NCBI RefSeq assembly: GCF_938002845.1
Contig: NZ_CALKZP010000037.1
Span: 26,579-90,578, forward strand
Origin: an uncultured Campylobacter sp.
GTDB lineage: Bacteria > Campylobacterota > Campylobacteria > Campylobacterales > Campylobacteraceae
Length of the DNA stretch: 64,000 bases
Reading direction: 5' to 3'
In this document: positions 51,934-61,911 of the stretch, piece after piece
Position numbering within the stretch: the first letter of the stretch is position 1
Layout of the letters: each line of letters opens with the position of its first letter
Program-made: the position numbers and the translations under genes
Notes under the pieces: model-generated
Told to the model about the DNA's origin: nothing
Database searches by the model: none
The model's input: the letters and a program-made list of their open reading frames with translations, nothing else

Positions 51934-52166
51934 GACTTGAAATTTATAGCGTTAAATTTTATCCACGGGCGTTTGGATTTCAAGCTTAGAATTTTATCGC
52001 GGTAAAATTCTGCATATGAGAGTAGATCGCCACCCTACTTTGATATTAAATCACCTGCGCCGCAATGTGTAAAATCGTAAATTTGCGCGAAATTCGATCT
52101 ATTTTTATTAGAATTTTATAGAAATTTAGCAATACTTTTAAACTTTTAACTCAAAAAGGAGCAAAG
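51934..52166. other. Intergenic region before the TRAP genes
   Basis: No gene. A palindrome AGAATTTTATCGCGGTAAAATTCT (51988-52011, nine-base arms) may terminate or stabilise the truA message. The AT-rich end of the stretch presumably holds the promoter of the TRAP operon; AAAAAGGAGC is the ribosome binding site. Confidence 0.4.
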
Positions 52167-53108
52167 ATGAAAAAATTTTCTGTTGCTTTGGCCGGTTTGG
52201 CCTTACTAGCTAGCGTTTCAGGCGCTAAGGAGTTCATCAATATCGGCACCGGCGGTATGACCGGCACCTATTATCCGGTAGGCGGCGCGATTTGCCGCTT
52301 GGTAAATATGGATAAAAATATGAAATGCTCTGTGCAATCGACGGGCGGCTCGACATATAACGTCAATAACGTGCTTAAAAAAGAGCTAAATTTCGGCTTC
52401 GTTCAAAGCGATGTCGTCTATGATAAATACAACGGTACGGGCAAATTTCAAGGCGCGGCGGATAAAAATTTACGCTCCGTAATTTCGATTTATCCGGAGC
52501 TTTTGGCTTTCGTCGTCTCTAAGGAGAGCGGTATCAAAGCCTACGGCGACGCTGCGGGCAAAAAGATCAATATCGGAAACCCAGGCAGCGGCAACGAGTT
52601 AACCAGCACGATAGTTTTTGAAAACTACGACTTCGATCTTAAAAAGCTCGCCCAGCACGGTGTCTTAACCGCGCAAGAATGCCCTATGGCGCTAAAAGAT
52701 AAGAAGATCGACGGATACTTCTACGTCGTAGGACATCCGACCGCAAATATCACTGATGCGGCGACTTCGCTTCCTATCGACTTAGTTAGCATCGACGATG
52801 AGCATATTAAAAAAATTCTAGAAAAATATCCATATTTTGCCAAAGGCGTGATACCTGCAAAAATGTATGACGGGGTAGATCACGATACGCAGACTATCGG
52901 CGTAAAGGCTGTACTCGTAACTGACGCTAGCCAAAGCGACGAAGCGGTTAGGGCGGTAGTTAAAGCTATACTTGATAATTTTGACGAGTATAAAAAGCTA
53001 CATCCTGCGCTAAATTTGGTAAGCAAAGAATCTCTTTTAGAGGGGCTTAGTGCGCCGCTTCATCCTGCGGCAGAGGCGGTGTATAAAGAAGCCGGACTGC
53101 TGAAATAG
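52167..53108 (+). CDS. TAXI-family TRAP solute-binding protein
   Basis: A 313-residue periplasmic protein with signal peptide (about 1-20) and the TAXI start FINIGTGGMTGTYYPVGGAICRLVN, then TGGSTYNVNNVL and the NPGSGNELTS segment. It binds a solute, often a dicarboxylate such as glutamate or a related acid, and hands it to the fused permease encoded next. The ligand cannot be read from the sequence. Confidence 0.9.
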   Translation: MKKFSVALAGLALLASVSGAKEFINIGTGGMTGTYYPVGGAICRLVNMDKNMKCSVQSTGGSTYNVNNVLKKELNFGFVQSDVVYDKYNGTGKFQGAADKNLRSVISIYPELLAFVVSKESGIKAYGDAAGKKINIGNPGSGNELTSTIVFENYDFDLKKLAQHGVLTAQECPMALKDKKIDGYFYVVGHPTANITDAATSLPIDLVSIDDEHIKKILEKYPYFAKGVIPAKMYDGVDHDTQTIGVKAVLVTDASQSDEAVRAVVKAILDNFDEYKKLHPALNLVSKESLLEGLSAPLHPAAEAVYKEAGLLK

Positions 53109-53116
53109 GCTAGTTG

Positions 53117-55198
53117 ATGGAGAAATCTACACAAAACGACGAGCAGGTTTTAGAGGTAAAAAGTAGAGAATTTACCTCTAAAAAGCTCTTCTGGCTCGTG
53201 ACGCTGGTCTGCTTCGCGTGGTCGGTCTTTCAGCTTTATATCGCGTATTTTACGCTAAATACGAATATCGCGCGCTCGATCCACTTGGCGTTCGCTGTTT
53301 TTATAATTTTTTCGCTTTTTCCATTTCGCCCGCGCTCTAAGGCGCATTTTTATATCCCGTTTTACGATTATATTTTATTAATCGTCGGAGTCGCCGCAAT
53401 CTTGTATCCTGCGATAGAATTTAACGGGCTAGCGCAGCGTCCGGGAAATTATCTAACCAGAGATATTGTAGCAGCCTTTATAGGTATTTTTATCCTTTTT
53501 GAGGCGGGTCGTCGTATGATGGGGCCCGCGCTTGGCATTATCGCTTTTACCTTTCTTCTGTATTGCTACTTCGGTCCTTATATGCCCGATATCATCGCGC
53601 ACCGCGGCGCAAGCTTTGAACTGCTTGCAGGGCATATGTTTTTAACGACAGAGGGCGTATTCGGCGTGCCGGTAGGGGTCAGCACCAGCTTCATCTATCT
53701 GTTCGTGCTATTCGGCGCGCTTTTGGAGCGAGCCGGAGCGGGGCAGTATTTTATAAACGTAGCGTTTGCGATTTTAGGTCGCTTTCGCGGAGGACCCGCC
53801 AAGGCTAGCGTAATCGCTAGCGGACTAACTGGCATGGTAAGCGGTAGTTCGACCGCAAACGTCGTGACGGTGGGTACCTTTACGATCCCTCTAATGAAAA
53901 AAGCGGGGCTTACCGCCACTAAAGCGGGCGCTATCGAGGTCGCAGCAGGCGTAAACGGGCAGCTTATGCCGCCTATCATGGGCGCTGCGGCGTTTATCAT
54001 CGCGGAATTTTTAGGCATGAGCTACACCAACGTAATGATCGCGGCGGTGATCCCCGCCTTTGTCTGCTACGCGGGGTTATTTTTTATCGTGCATCTGGAA
54101 AGCTGCAAGTTGGGACTTCACGGCAGCCGCGATTACGCCAAGGTTTCAAAGCTAAAAATTATATTTAGTGGCATTCATTACATAATACCGATTTTGGTGC
54201 TTCTTTTTACTCTATTGATTCTAAAAGAAAGTGCGATATCTGCGGCGTTTAACTCGATTTGCGTGCTATTTTTAATAATGATCGTACAAGAGCCCGCTAA
54301 GAAAACGATATTTGGCGAAAAGGTTGGCAAGTCCGATTTTATTGTCGGTTTTGTCGATATTTTTTGGGCTATGGTGGGCGCTGCTAAAAACATGGTCACG
54401 GTAGCCGTAGCTACCGCGCTAGCGGGCATCATCATCGGCTCGATCTCGCTTACCGGGCTGGGACAGGTTCTTTCAGAGCTCGTGGAGGCGGTCGCGGGAA
54501 ATAGCATAGTGCTGATACTTCTGATGACTGCGATAATGAGCCTGATTTTGGGCATGGGACTTCCTACAACGGCGAATTATATCGTCGTTTCAAGCCTGAT
54601 TGCGCCAGTGATTTTGATACTAGCGGGCAAAAACGGCTTTTTGATCCCTGCGATCGCAGTGCATCTTTTCGTATTTTATTTCGGAATTTTAGCCGATGAT
54701 ACCCCTCCGGTGGGTATTGCCGCATACGCCGCCGCAGGCATCGCAAAGGCAAATCCGGTAACCGTGGGACTTCAGGGCTTTATTTACGATCTGCGCACCG
54801 CCGTACTTCCGTTTGCGTTTTTCTTCAACAATAAGCTGCTTTTGATCCAAAGCATCGGCGATCCGATGGATTCAAAGAGCATCATTTGGATCAGCGATCC
54901 ACTGCAAATCGTGCTGATTTTTGCCACGGCGATCGTGGGTATGTTTGCCTTCAGCTCCTCGCTACAAGGCTGGTTTGTAACAAAATGTAATCCACTAGAG
55001 CGCCTGCTATTGCTGCTAGTAACGCCGCTAATGCTGGTACCTAATATCTGCGCGAAATTCATAGAGTTTATCCCAAGTGAATACGCAAGTTATGGCGTCG
55101 GCGCTACGATCTACGTGCTAATCTTTGCAAAGCAGTGGCTTCTAAGGCCCAAAGACTCTGACGATACTCACGCCGAAAATAGCGCGCCTGCGGCGTAA
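53117..55198 (+). CDS. TRAP transporter fused DctQM permease
   Basis: Starting at ATG 53117, 8 bases after the binding-protein stop, 693 residues. It is a 4TM (DctQ-like) part fused to a 12TM (DctM-like) part, with LTGMVSGSSTANVVTVGTFT, GQLMPPIMGAAAF and the second-half GMGLPTTANYIV and ADDTPPVGIAAYA motifs. Fused permeases of this kind go with TAXI binding proteins. It imports solute with a sodium or proton gradient. Confidence 0.92.
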   Translation: MEKSTQNDEQVLEVKSREFTSKKLFWLVTLVCFAWSVFQLYIAYFTLNTNIARSIHLAFAVFIIFSLFPFRPRSKAHFYIPFYDYILLIVGVAAILYPAIEFNGLAQRPGNYLTRDIVAAFIGIFILFEAGRRMMGPALGIIAFTFLLYCYFGPYMPDIIAHRGASFELLAGHMFLTTEGVFGVPVGVSTSFIYLFVLFGALLERAGAGQYFINVAFAILGRFRGGPAKASVIASGLTGMVSGSSTANVVTVGTFTIPLMKKAGLTATKAGAIEVAAGVNGQLMPPIMGAAAFIIAEFLGMSYTNVMIAAVIPAFVCYAGLFFIVHLESCKLGLHGSRDYAKVSKLKIIFSGIHYIIPILVLLFTLLILKESAISAAFNSICVLFLIMIVQEPAKKTIFGEKVGKSDFIVGFVDIFWAMVGAAKNMVTVAVATALAGIIIGSISLTGLGQVLSELVEAVAGNSIVLILLMTAIMSLILGMGLPTTANYIVVSSLIAPVILILAGKNGFLIPAIAVHLFVFYFGILADDTPPVGIAAYAAAGIAKANPVTVGLQGFIYDLRTAVLPFAFFFNNKLLLIQSIGDPMDSKSIIWISDPLQIVLIFATAIVGMFAFSSSLQGWFVTKCNPLERLLLLLVTPLMLVPNICAKFIEFIPSEYASYGVGATIYVLIFAKQWLLRPKDSDDTHAENSAPAA

Positions 55199-55875
55199 AT
55201 CTAAATTTGATCTCGCTAAATTTTAAGATAAATTTGCGGGGTCTTATTAAATTTTATCTTCTTATTTTGCATTCTTGCGCCAGGATTTTAAATTTGAATC
55301 GACTCTTTACTCTAAATTTAAAACCTCGGCAGATTGTGCCGTGCTGATAAATCTAGTTTAAATTTAAATCAGCCTATATAAACTACTCAAAATTTTAAAT
55401 TGCGCCGAAGCGATTATGTCCCTTAGTAAGATAAATTTATTCATACGAAGCTACTGTGTTAAAAAACATCGCATGTTAATCCCATTGCTAGTCTATAATT
55501 ATCGCAAGCCGCAGGATGCACGAAATCAATAGAGCAAAGCCGTTTTTGCCTTGCCGCTTGTAATGCCTTCGATAGTTTAAAATATACACGTCCACAAAAG
55601 CGAAAATGATTCTTAAAGCAGATAAAATCAAAAACTATGCAAAATTTCTTCAAAACGATTTGATAATTAAGACCGGGCGTTATAAAATTTTACTTATTTA
55701 CAGCAATTTCTTGATTATATGCTGTATTTTATTTAAAATAATTTTTATGAAAATATCGATGGAATGGGGAATTATTAGTGAAATTTAATTCTATAAAAAT
55801 ACTTTAATAATTAATATTAAATTTATCCGCTTTGAGTTATAATCCGCGATTAAATTTCAAAATAGAGGAACAAAA
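55199..55875. other. Gene-free stretch upstream of the TonB receptor
   Basis: About 680 bp with no supportable gene. The first half has AAATTT words. The second half (55445-55800) has a different, more even texture and two weak short open frames without homology that I can see; it could be a gene remnant. The last 80 bases are strongly AT-rich and hold the promoter of the receptor gene. Confidence 0.4.
55838..55843 (+). promoter_or_regulatory. -10 box of the TonB receptor gene, possible Fur site nearby
   Basis: TATAAT 33 bases upstream of the ATG. Just upstream, 55805-55820 is an AT-rich near-palindrome (TAATAATTAATATTA). Iron-uptake genes in Campylobacter are usually repressed by Fur at such AT-rich dyads; a Fur site here is inference. 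Confidence 0.45.
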
Positions 55876-57999
55876 ATGCAAAAAGATATGTATTTTAAAA
55901 AGGCGAAATTTATCGCATTATCGATATGTGCGAGCGTTTCGATTTTATGCGGCGTCGAAGGCTCACACCTAAGCAGTGACGCAAATAGCACGAATCTTGG
56001 CGAAATCGTAGTAAGCGCGAGCGGCTTTCGCCAAGATATTAGGCAGGCGCCGGCCTCCATTTCCACCTTGGATAATAAAGAGATATCAAGCAGCAGCTTC
56101 ACTTCGCTGCACGATATCGCGAATAAAATGCCTGGCGTCAGCGTCATCGCAGGCGACGACGGCCCGGCAAGCGGGATATCCATCAGAGGAATGGAAAGCT
56201 CCCAAACCCTTGTGCTTATCGACGGCAAACGCGTAAGTTCTGCGGCGGCGAACCCAAAAGGCGGAGCAGGCGATATGAACTCGAATTTTATCCCGCCCGC
56301 AGGAGCGATCGAGCGTATCGAAGTGATTAGAGGACCTATGAGTTCACTTTACGGAAGCGATGCGGTAGGCGGCGTGATAAATATCATTACGAAAAAGAAT
56401 TTTTCTAAATTTAGCGGAAGCGCCGCCATATCTACGACTATCCAAGATCACGAGGGTATCGGAAACGGTAAGATGGGCGAAGCCTACGTCAATATTCCCT
56501 TCGGGCAGTATGCGGCGCTTCAGCTGTGGGGATATAAAAAGCTGCGCGACGAGGACGGCTATAAGGGAGGCTATCAAAAGAGCGATAAATCGGATTCTAA
56601 CGCCAAGCTTTGGCTAACGCCGGATGAAAATAATAAATTTTACGTTCAAACCGGAAGGCAAAATCACGATTATTCAAGAACTCTTGGTAAAACCGCCGTT
56701 TATCCCAACGCGCGTGGATTAAATCACTATAAATATAAAAGAGAAAATCACGGCGTCGGATATTTGGGTGAGTTTGAAAGCTTAAGCGCTGATATAAGTT
56801 ATTTTTGGGATAAGACTCGCCGTACGAGCATTTTTGATAGCCTTTCTCCCGCAATCGTAAAAAATAGAAATTTTAATTCCAAATTTACGACTTATCTCGG
56901 TATAAATACGCTTACCTTCGGCTATGATTTTAGCAAACAGGATGTGCGAACAACTTTTATCGTTTCAAACGCGAGCAGGCAAAATTTACGCTCTCCGCAG
57001 CGATTTTCTATGAACGAGCATGCGGGATTTTTAGAGGATGAGATTGAAATTTTGGAAAATACGCTATTTTTAACGCTCGGCGGCAGGCTCACGCACAACG
57101 AATACTTCGGCAACCACTTTTCACCCAGAGCCTACGCGACGTTTAATATAGACGATACCTGGACGATCAAAGGTGGCGTCGCAACCGGTTATAAAACTCC
57201 AGATGTCAATCAAATTTCGCCGGAAGTAGGCACGATTCAGGGCGGCTGGAGGATTATAGATTTCGGTAACGAGGATTTAAAGCCCGAGAAAAGCACGACC
57301 TACGAGATCGGGCTTTATTACGACAATGCAGACGACCTGCGCGGCAATATCACGCTATTTAAAAACGACTTCAAAGATAAAATTTTAGATACCGATGGCA
57401 GCAATATCAATAGGATTCCCGCTTACGGAGGCTGCGCTGGCGCACCGAGCGTTAATTGCCCGGGTTGGGGAACGTATTTTAATATAAAAGGGGCCGAGGT
57501 TTACGGCGTTGAGCTGAGCGGTGATTACGATATTACTAAAAAGCTAAATTTCAAGGCGAACTACACCTATAGCCACTCCGAGATCGAAACCGGGGATCCT
57601 ACGATCTATACGCCAAACGGCGCCGTTAAATTTAGTCAAACCAATCTTAGTAGGCTAGATGGCAAATCCCTGACCGCTACTCCGAAGCATGCCGCACATG
57701 CGACACTTAGCTATAGGCCTATCGCTCCGCTTTCTACCTTTATCGGTCTTAATTACGAAAGCGAGCTTACAAGTGTGCAATTCGGTCCGGGCAATAGAGT
57801 CAGCAAAAACGACAAAAAGCTTTTTACTACGGATTTGGGCGCACAATACGATTTAAACGATAATCTGAGCCTAAATTTAACCGCTTACAATATCTTTGAT
57901 AACGTCCGATACGACGAGGGTCTCGCAGACGATAGCAATTACTATTGGTACCCCGAGGAGGGCAGGAGGTTTTGGTTTAAGGTAAACGCTAAATGGTAA
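55876..57999 (+). CDS. TonB-dependent siderophore receptor (CfrA-like)
   Basis: A 707-residue outer-membrane receptor with signal peptide, TonB box-like EIVVSAS (about 37-43), a plug domain (ISIRGMESSQTLVLIDG, IEVIRGPMSSLYGSDAVGGVINIITKK) and a 22-strand barrel ending in an aromatic-rich strand FWFKVNAKW with terminal Trp. It resembles catecholate receptors of the CfrA/FepA/IroN kind. The following gene encodes a probable siderophore esterase, which supports ferric-enterobactin-type uptake. Confidence 0.88.
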   Translation: MQKDMYFKKAKFIALSICASVSILCGVEGSHLSSDANSTNLGEIVVSASGFRQDIRQAPASISTLDNKEISSSSFTSLHDIANKMPGVSVIAGDDGPASGISIRGMESSQTLVLIDGKRVSSAAANPKGGAGDMNSNFIPPAGAIERIEVIRGPMSSLYGSDAVGGVINIITKKNFSKFSGSAAISTTIQDHEGIGNGKMGEAYVNIPFGQYAALQLWGYKKLRDEDGYKGGYQKSDKSDSNAKLWLTPDENNKFYVQTGRQNHDYSRTLGKTAVYPNARGLNHYKYKRENHGVGYLGEFESLSADISYFWDKTRRTSIFDSLSPAIVKNRNFNSKFTTYLGINTLTFGYDFSKQDVRTTFIVSNASRQNLRSPQRFSMNEHAGFLEDEIEILENTLFLTLGGRLTHNEYFGNHFSPRAYATFNIDDTWTIKGGVATGYKTPDVNQISPEVGTIQGGWRIIDFGNEDLKPEKSTTYEIGLYYDNADDLRGNITLFKNDFKDKILDTDGSNINRIPAYGGCAGAPSVNCPGWGTYFNIKGAEVYGVELSGDYDITKKLNFKANYTYSHSEIETGDPTIYTPNGAVKFSQTNLSRLDGKSLTATPKHAAHATLSYRPIAPLSTFIGLNYESELTSVQFGPGNRVSKNDKKLFTTDLGAQYDLNDNLSLNLTAYNIFDNVRYDEGLADDSNYYWYPEEGRRFWFKVNAKW

Positions 58000-58895
58000 G
58001 CCTAAAAAACTTCCTTGTGATATTCGACGCACTCTTTTTACTATGCTTATTCGCTTGCGATCTGAGGGCAAAACCGCCGCAACAGATTGAGCGGGTAAGT
58101 GGAGCTGCGCGCGAAATGTTTAATGTGAGCGATTTTATTCTAAAAAGCAAGAACGGCGAAAAATATAAAATTTTTATAGCTCGCCAAAAAAATGTCGCTC
58201 GCTACGATAGGGTAGTTTTTATGGTTGATGCGAACGCGCAAGTTGCTATGCTTTTAAACTCTTATGCGCAAATTTATGCAGATCCAAATATAGCGAAAGA
58301 AAACGTCGAAACCGGGTCTAAATTAAATAAAGCCGTCCTTATAGTAGGCATCGGATACGACAGCCCGCTAGCGTATGATATTAAGCGTCGCACGAGAGAT
58401 TTAACGCCCGCTGCGAGCGGCGAAGAATATGCAAACGGCGGCGGCGCAGCAGAATTTTACGATTTCGTAAAAGATGAACTATTTCCGCTCGTGGAGAAAG
58501 AATACTCTACGGCAAAAAGCGATAAAATTTACTTCGGACATTCTTTTGGCGGGCTATTCGGGATTTATGCTTTGCTACGCGACGATGGGATTTTCGACGA
58601 GTTTTTTATCGCCTCACCTTCGTTGTGGTGGGGCGAATCACAGCTGATCAGAGATGCCCTAGACGAGGGAAAGCTTAGATCAAATTTAAAAGCGAAATTC
58701 ATAATGCTCGTTGCTGGCTCGCGTGAAATGCGTAAAGGGAAAACCGATAAAGCAGGAATTTTAAAAGCGGCCGATCTAGCTGAAATTTTAAAAGCAAGGG
58801 GGCTTTCTTGCGAGTTTAGGCTCTACGAAGGCGCTTCGCACGGCGAAGTAATCCCATTGGCTTTGCAAGATTTAGCGCTATTTACGCAAAGATAA
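57993..58895 (+). CDS. Periplasmic siderophore esterase (IroE/Cee-like)
   Basis: A 300-residue alpha/beta hydrolase with a signal peptide (about 1-25). It has the nucleophile elbow FGHSFGGLFG (Ser about residue 184), SPSLWWGE and a late YEGASHGEVI with the catalytic His. Esterases of this kind cut the trilactone of enterobactin in the periplasm; in C. jejuni Cee works with the CfrA route. It overlaps the receptor gene by 7 bases, so the two are made together. Confidence 0.82.
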   Translation: MVSLKNFLVIFDALFLLCLFACDLRAKPPQQIERVSGAAREMFNVSDFILKSKNGEKYKIFIARQKNVARYDRVVFMVDANAQVAMLLNSYAQIYADPNIAKENVETGSKLNKAVLIVGIGYDSPLAYDIKRRTRDLTPAASGEEYANGGGAAEFYDFVKDELFPLVEKEYSTAKSDKIYFGHSFGGLFGIYALLRDDGIFDEFFIASPSLWWGESQLIRDALDEGKLRSNLKAKFIMLVAGSREMRKGKTDKAGILKAADLAEILKARGLSCEFRLYEGASHGEVIPLALQDLALFTQR

Positions 58896-59048
58896 TCTTC
58901 TATTTAGCCGGTAAAGCCTTGATCTAAACTGCAAGCGTAGGACCGAGTGGCGCAGGCTCGTAGATTGCGCCGAAACGCGTCGCCGGATCTAAGAAATTAA
59001 ATTTTAAAGCCCTTTTGGCTAGTATCGCGCAAATTTAAAGGAGCGAAA

Positions 59049-59288
59049 ATGCAAAGTTTCAAATGGCAAATTTCAAAGCGGCTCAAGCAGGCGATGCGCG
59101 AGCGAGATATCGACAATCTCGCGCTCGTGCGCCGCACGGACGAGCTGTATTCGCGCGCGCACCCGGGGCACGACGAGGATATGCGCGCCGAAGTTTACGC
59201 GGTCTTGGACGAATACGCGCCCAACGTCGATATTGAAATTTTTGATCTAGTCTGCAAAGCTCTCGGCGTCAAAATCGAGCTAGGGTAG
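59049..59288 (+). CDS. Small hypothetical protein
   Basis: A 79-residue charged, mostly helical protein with a strong AAAGGAGCG ribosome binding site eight bases before the ATG. It starts with a basic amphipathic helix and has an acidic second half. No family recognised. No membrane segment or signal peptide. It stands alone; codon use matches the chromosome. Confidence 0.6.
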   Translation: MQSFKWQISKRLKQAMRERDIDNLALVRRTDELYSRAHPGHDEDMRAEVYAVLDEYAPNVDIEIFDLVCKALGVKIELG

Positions 59289-60132
59289 GGTTTTGCGCGT
59301 GGGATTTGCCTGTGCTTTTTGCTCGGGTGGCGGCGCTAAATCGGTTTTTGAAATTTTATTTAATTCGGCTTTGCACTGCGACGCTGATCGTACTGCGAGC
59401 CGCGGCCGCTCCCAGCCTTTAAAATACGCTGCGCATGGCATTCGCGCCGCACTTGTCATTTGCTACACGTGGATTTCGAGCCGGCTAAAACGAGCCGTCG
59501 CTCATACGACCGCGCCCGCCGCAAAATTTGCTAGCGGCGTGTCTTACGCGGCATTAAATTTTAACGGAGCCGTAAAATTTAGTAACGACGGCACCCATAT
59601 CCGCGAGACGCGGATCGTGAAATTTAAACTCGAGCGGCGCGAACTTCGTAATTTAAGCACTCGCTTGCCCGTTCTTTAAAATTAAGCGCGCTTGTTTATT
59701 CACCGAAATTTAACTCAAATTTAAACGCTCTCTCGCAGGAATTTTAAAATTTACCGCACGATTGCATCAGCTCACACAGCTTCCACACGACTCGTACTAC
59801 CCAATGTGCGCCTGGCTACTCCACGCGATGTGTTTTTGCGCCGTGAAGTTGGGAGCAGAGTTCGGCGTAGAATTGTGTATAAAATTTCATTCACGCAGCT
59901 GGCTCGCAGATAGCTTAATCGGCGGCTCCAAATTTTAAATTCCAATCAAAATTCACTCAAGCGGCGACAAATTAGCGATTAAAATTTGAAATTTTAGAAG
60001 TGAAATCTCACTCCTGCTTGCGATCAAAATTTTAAATTTTGCCGCAAAATTTCGCCCAAAATCCGCAAGATTAATATCTATTTTAACTGCAAAGTGCTAA
60101 ATTTAGCGCTAAATTTTAATCCGAGGTAAGCT
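59289..60132. other. Gene-free stretch with AAATTT words
   Basis: About 840 bp. A 128-codon open frame at its start has no ribosome binding site or recognisable motif and is probably chance. AAATTT-type words are frequent, especially 59935-60120, including AAAATTTTAAATTTT and GCTAAATTTAGC. The promoter of the lrgA-like gene should lie at the end. Confidence 0.45.
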
Positions 60133-60591
60133 TTGAACTACTTAATCCAATTCAGCGTGATTTTAGGAATATCTTTTGTTGCGGAGATTTTGGCGGCGCT
60201 CGTGCCTGTGCCGATCCCCGCTAGCATCTACGGGCTAGTCATTATGCTTTTAGCCCTGATCTTCAAACTCATCAAAGTATCGCAGATCAGAGAAACCGTG
60301 TCGTTTTTTATGCAGATTATGCCTGTGATCTTCATCCCGGCGGGCGCCGCGATCATCATCGCAGGCGACGCGCTACGCCAGCATCTTTTCGCAATCATCG
60401 TGATTACGACGGTCTCTACGGTAGTAGTCATCGGTGCAAGCGGCGCGGTAACGCAAATTTTTTATAAAATCGCTCTCGCCCGCGTTAAGCGCAGGCTTTA
60501 CGCAGCCGCGCACGAACAAGACGGCGTGAATACAAAGGGTGTGGATGCGAAGCTGGAGCGCGAAATTTTATCCGGAGACGATAAAAAATGA
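60133..60591 (+). CDS. LrgA/CidA holin-like protein
   Basis: A 152-residue protein with four membrane helices (about 5-25, 30-48, 60-80 and 88-110), beginning at TTG with GAGGTAA upstream. It has the family start with VPIPASIYGLVIMLLAL and the PVIFIPAGAAII segment. LrgA/CidA proteins act with LrgB in murein hydrolase control or small-carboxylate (pyruvate) transport. The C-terminal 40 residues are charged and longer than in short homologues. It overlaps the lrgB-like gene by four bases. Confidence 0.85.
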   Translation: MNYLIQFSVILGISFVAEILAALVPVPIPASIYGLVIMLLALIFKLIKVSQIRETVSFFMQIMPVIFIPAGAAIIIAGDALRQHLFAIIVITTVSTVVVIGASGAVTQIFYKIALARVKRRLYAAAHEQDGVNTKGVDAKLEREILSGDDKK

Positions 60592-61280
60592 GAGAAATTT
60601 TAATGAACTCCGCTTTTTTCGGCGTATTTTTGTGTCTAGGCTCGTTTGAGCTGGGACTTTATCTAAAAAAGCGCTTTAAGCTAACGATTTTCAACCCGCT
60701 TCTAATCGGTATCGTGCTTACCGTCTGCGTGCTTTTAATCTTTAAAATTCCATACGAAAAATTTAACGCGAGCGCCTCGCACATTAGCTTTTTCTTAACG
60801 CCGATTACCGTCTGTCTAGCCGTGCCGCTATACGAGCAGCTGGCGCTTTTGCGAAGTAATTTTTTAGCTATTTTTGCAGGACTGATTTCGGGTATGATCG
60901 CAGGGCTAGGCAGCATCTACGCCATGTCGGTGATATTTGGGCTAAATCACACAATGTATGTCACGCTACTACCGAAATCCGTCACGGCGCCAATCGGTAT
61001 GGGTATCAGCGAAAGCTTAGGCGGCATCGTGACACTAACGGTGGCCTGCATCATCGCTACGGGTATCATCGGTAGCGTATTTGGCGAGGCGCTACTTAAA
61101 ATTTTTGGCATAAAAAAGGCGATGGCAAAAGGTATCGCCCTAGGCTGCGCGAGCCATGCGATGGGAACGGCGCGCGCTCTTGAGATCGGTGACGTAGAGG
61201 GCGCGATGGCGTCTTTAGCAATGGCAGTTACGGGACTTCTTACCGTCATCGGTGCCGGTATTTTTGCACATTTCATCTAA
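60588..61280 (+). CDS. LrgB/CidB family membrane protein
   Basis: A 230-residue polytopic protein with the family blocks FLTPITVCLAVPLYEQL, LPKSVTAPIGMGISESLGG and SHAMGTARALEIGDVEGA. It is the obligate partner of the LrgA-like protein encoded four bases upstream. The pair is linked in other bacteria to cell lysis control or pyruvate uptake; which applies here cannot be told. Confidence 0.9.
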   Translation: MREILMNSAFFGVFLCLGSFELGLYLKKRFKLTIFNPLLIGIVLTVCVLLIFKIPYEKFNASASHISFFLTPITVCLAVPLYEQLALLRSNFLAIFAGLISGMIAGLGSIYAMSVIFGLNHTMYVTLLPKSVTAPIGMGISESLGGIVTLTVACIIATGIIGSVFGEALLKIFGIKKAMAKGIALGCASHAMGTARALEIGDVEGAMASLAMAVTGLLTVIGAGIFAHFI

Positions 61281-61289
61281 GGAGAAAAT

Positions 61290-61856
61290 ATGATAATCTC
61301 GATCGCTAGACAAACGGGCGCAGGCGGGCGCGAAACCGCGCGCAAACTAGCCGAGCGCTTAGGCTACACCTATCTAGCCAAGGCGGATCTGCTCCGCAAA
61401 GCAGACGAGCTTGGCTGCTTCGAGCAGATGTATGAGTTCTACAACGAAATGCCCGTAAATACGCTACTTCAGGCAATATCGCACAACGAGCTAGCCAATG
61501 AGCAGAAGCGCGATCGCATCGTAGCAATCTACGAAAAGATCGTCTCGGGCGGCAACGTTATAGTGCTTGGGCGCTGCGCCGGGTTTTTCTTGCGCGGACA
61601 TCCGGATCTGCTGACGGTATTTTTACGCGCGAGTGATGAGTTTAAGCTCGCCAGATTAGAAAAAGAGGGTCATACCGACGCGCGCGAGTATATGGAAAAC
61701 AGCGATGCAGGCAGGATGAGCTTTCATCAATACTACACCAACCAAGTCTGGGGCGCGTCCGCAAACTACAATATCTGCATCGACACGTCGTATTGCGGCA
61801 TCGATAATGCGGTAAATATCATCGAGTATCTAGTCAAACATCACATTGAAAAGTGA
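61290..61856 (+). CDS. Cytidylate-kinase-like protein
   Basis: A 188-residue P-loop-type protein of the cytidylate-kinase-like group (Cytidylate_kin2). It starts IISIARQTGAGGRETARKLAERLGY, has VLGRCAGFFL and an R(A)SDEFKLARL lid-like segment. It is not the housekeeping Cmk by length or motifs. AAGGAG precedes it, 9 bases after the lrgB-like stop, so the three genes form an operon. Substrate unknown. Confidence 0.78.
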   Translation: MIISIARQTGAGGRETARKLAERLGYTYLAKADLLRKADELGCFEQMYEFYNEMPVNTLLQAISHNELANEQKRDRIVAIYEKIVSGGNVIVLGRCAGFFLRGHPDLLTVFLRASDEFKLARLEKEGHTDAREYMENSDAGRMSFHQYYTNQVWGASANYNICIDTSYCGIDNAVNIIEYLVKHHIEK

Positions 61857-61875
61857 TTTGCGCCTAAGAGCACAA

Positions 61876-61911
61876 AAGTGGAATTTGTCTTTTCGAAGAT
61901 GAATTCCACTT
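61876..61911 (+). terminator. Hairpin after the lrgAB operon
   Basis: Stem AAGTGGAATT (61876-61885) with AATTCCACTT (61902-61911), and an inner TCTT-TTCG-AAGA tetraloop hairpin. It follows the stop by 20 bases. No T-run follows, so it may stop transcription poorly or serve to protect the mRNA end. Confidence 0.5.

Noticed and set aside
55459..55788. Short open frames on both strands before the TonB receptor
   Set aside because: They overlap each other, lack clear ribosome binding sites and resemble no family I know; a decayed gene is possible but not shown.
59293..59679. 128-codon open frame after the small gene at 59049
   Set aside because: No ribosome binding site, no motif, low-complexity Ala/Arg/Ser composition and AAATTT words typical of the non-coding islands.
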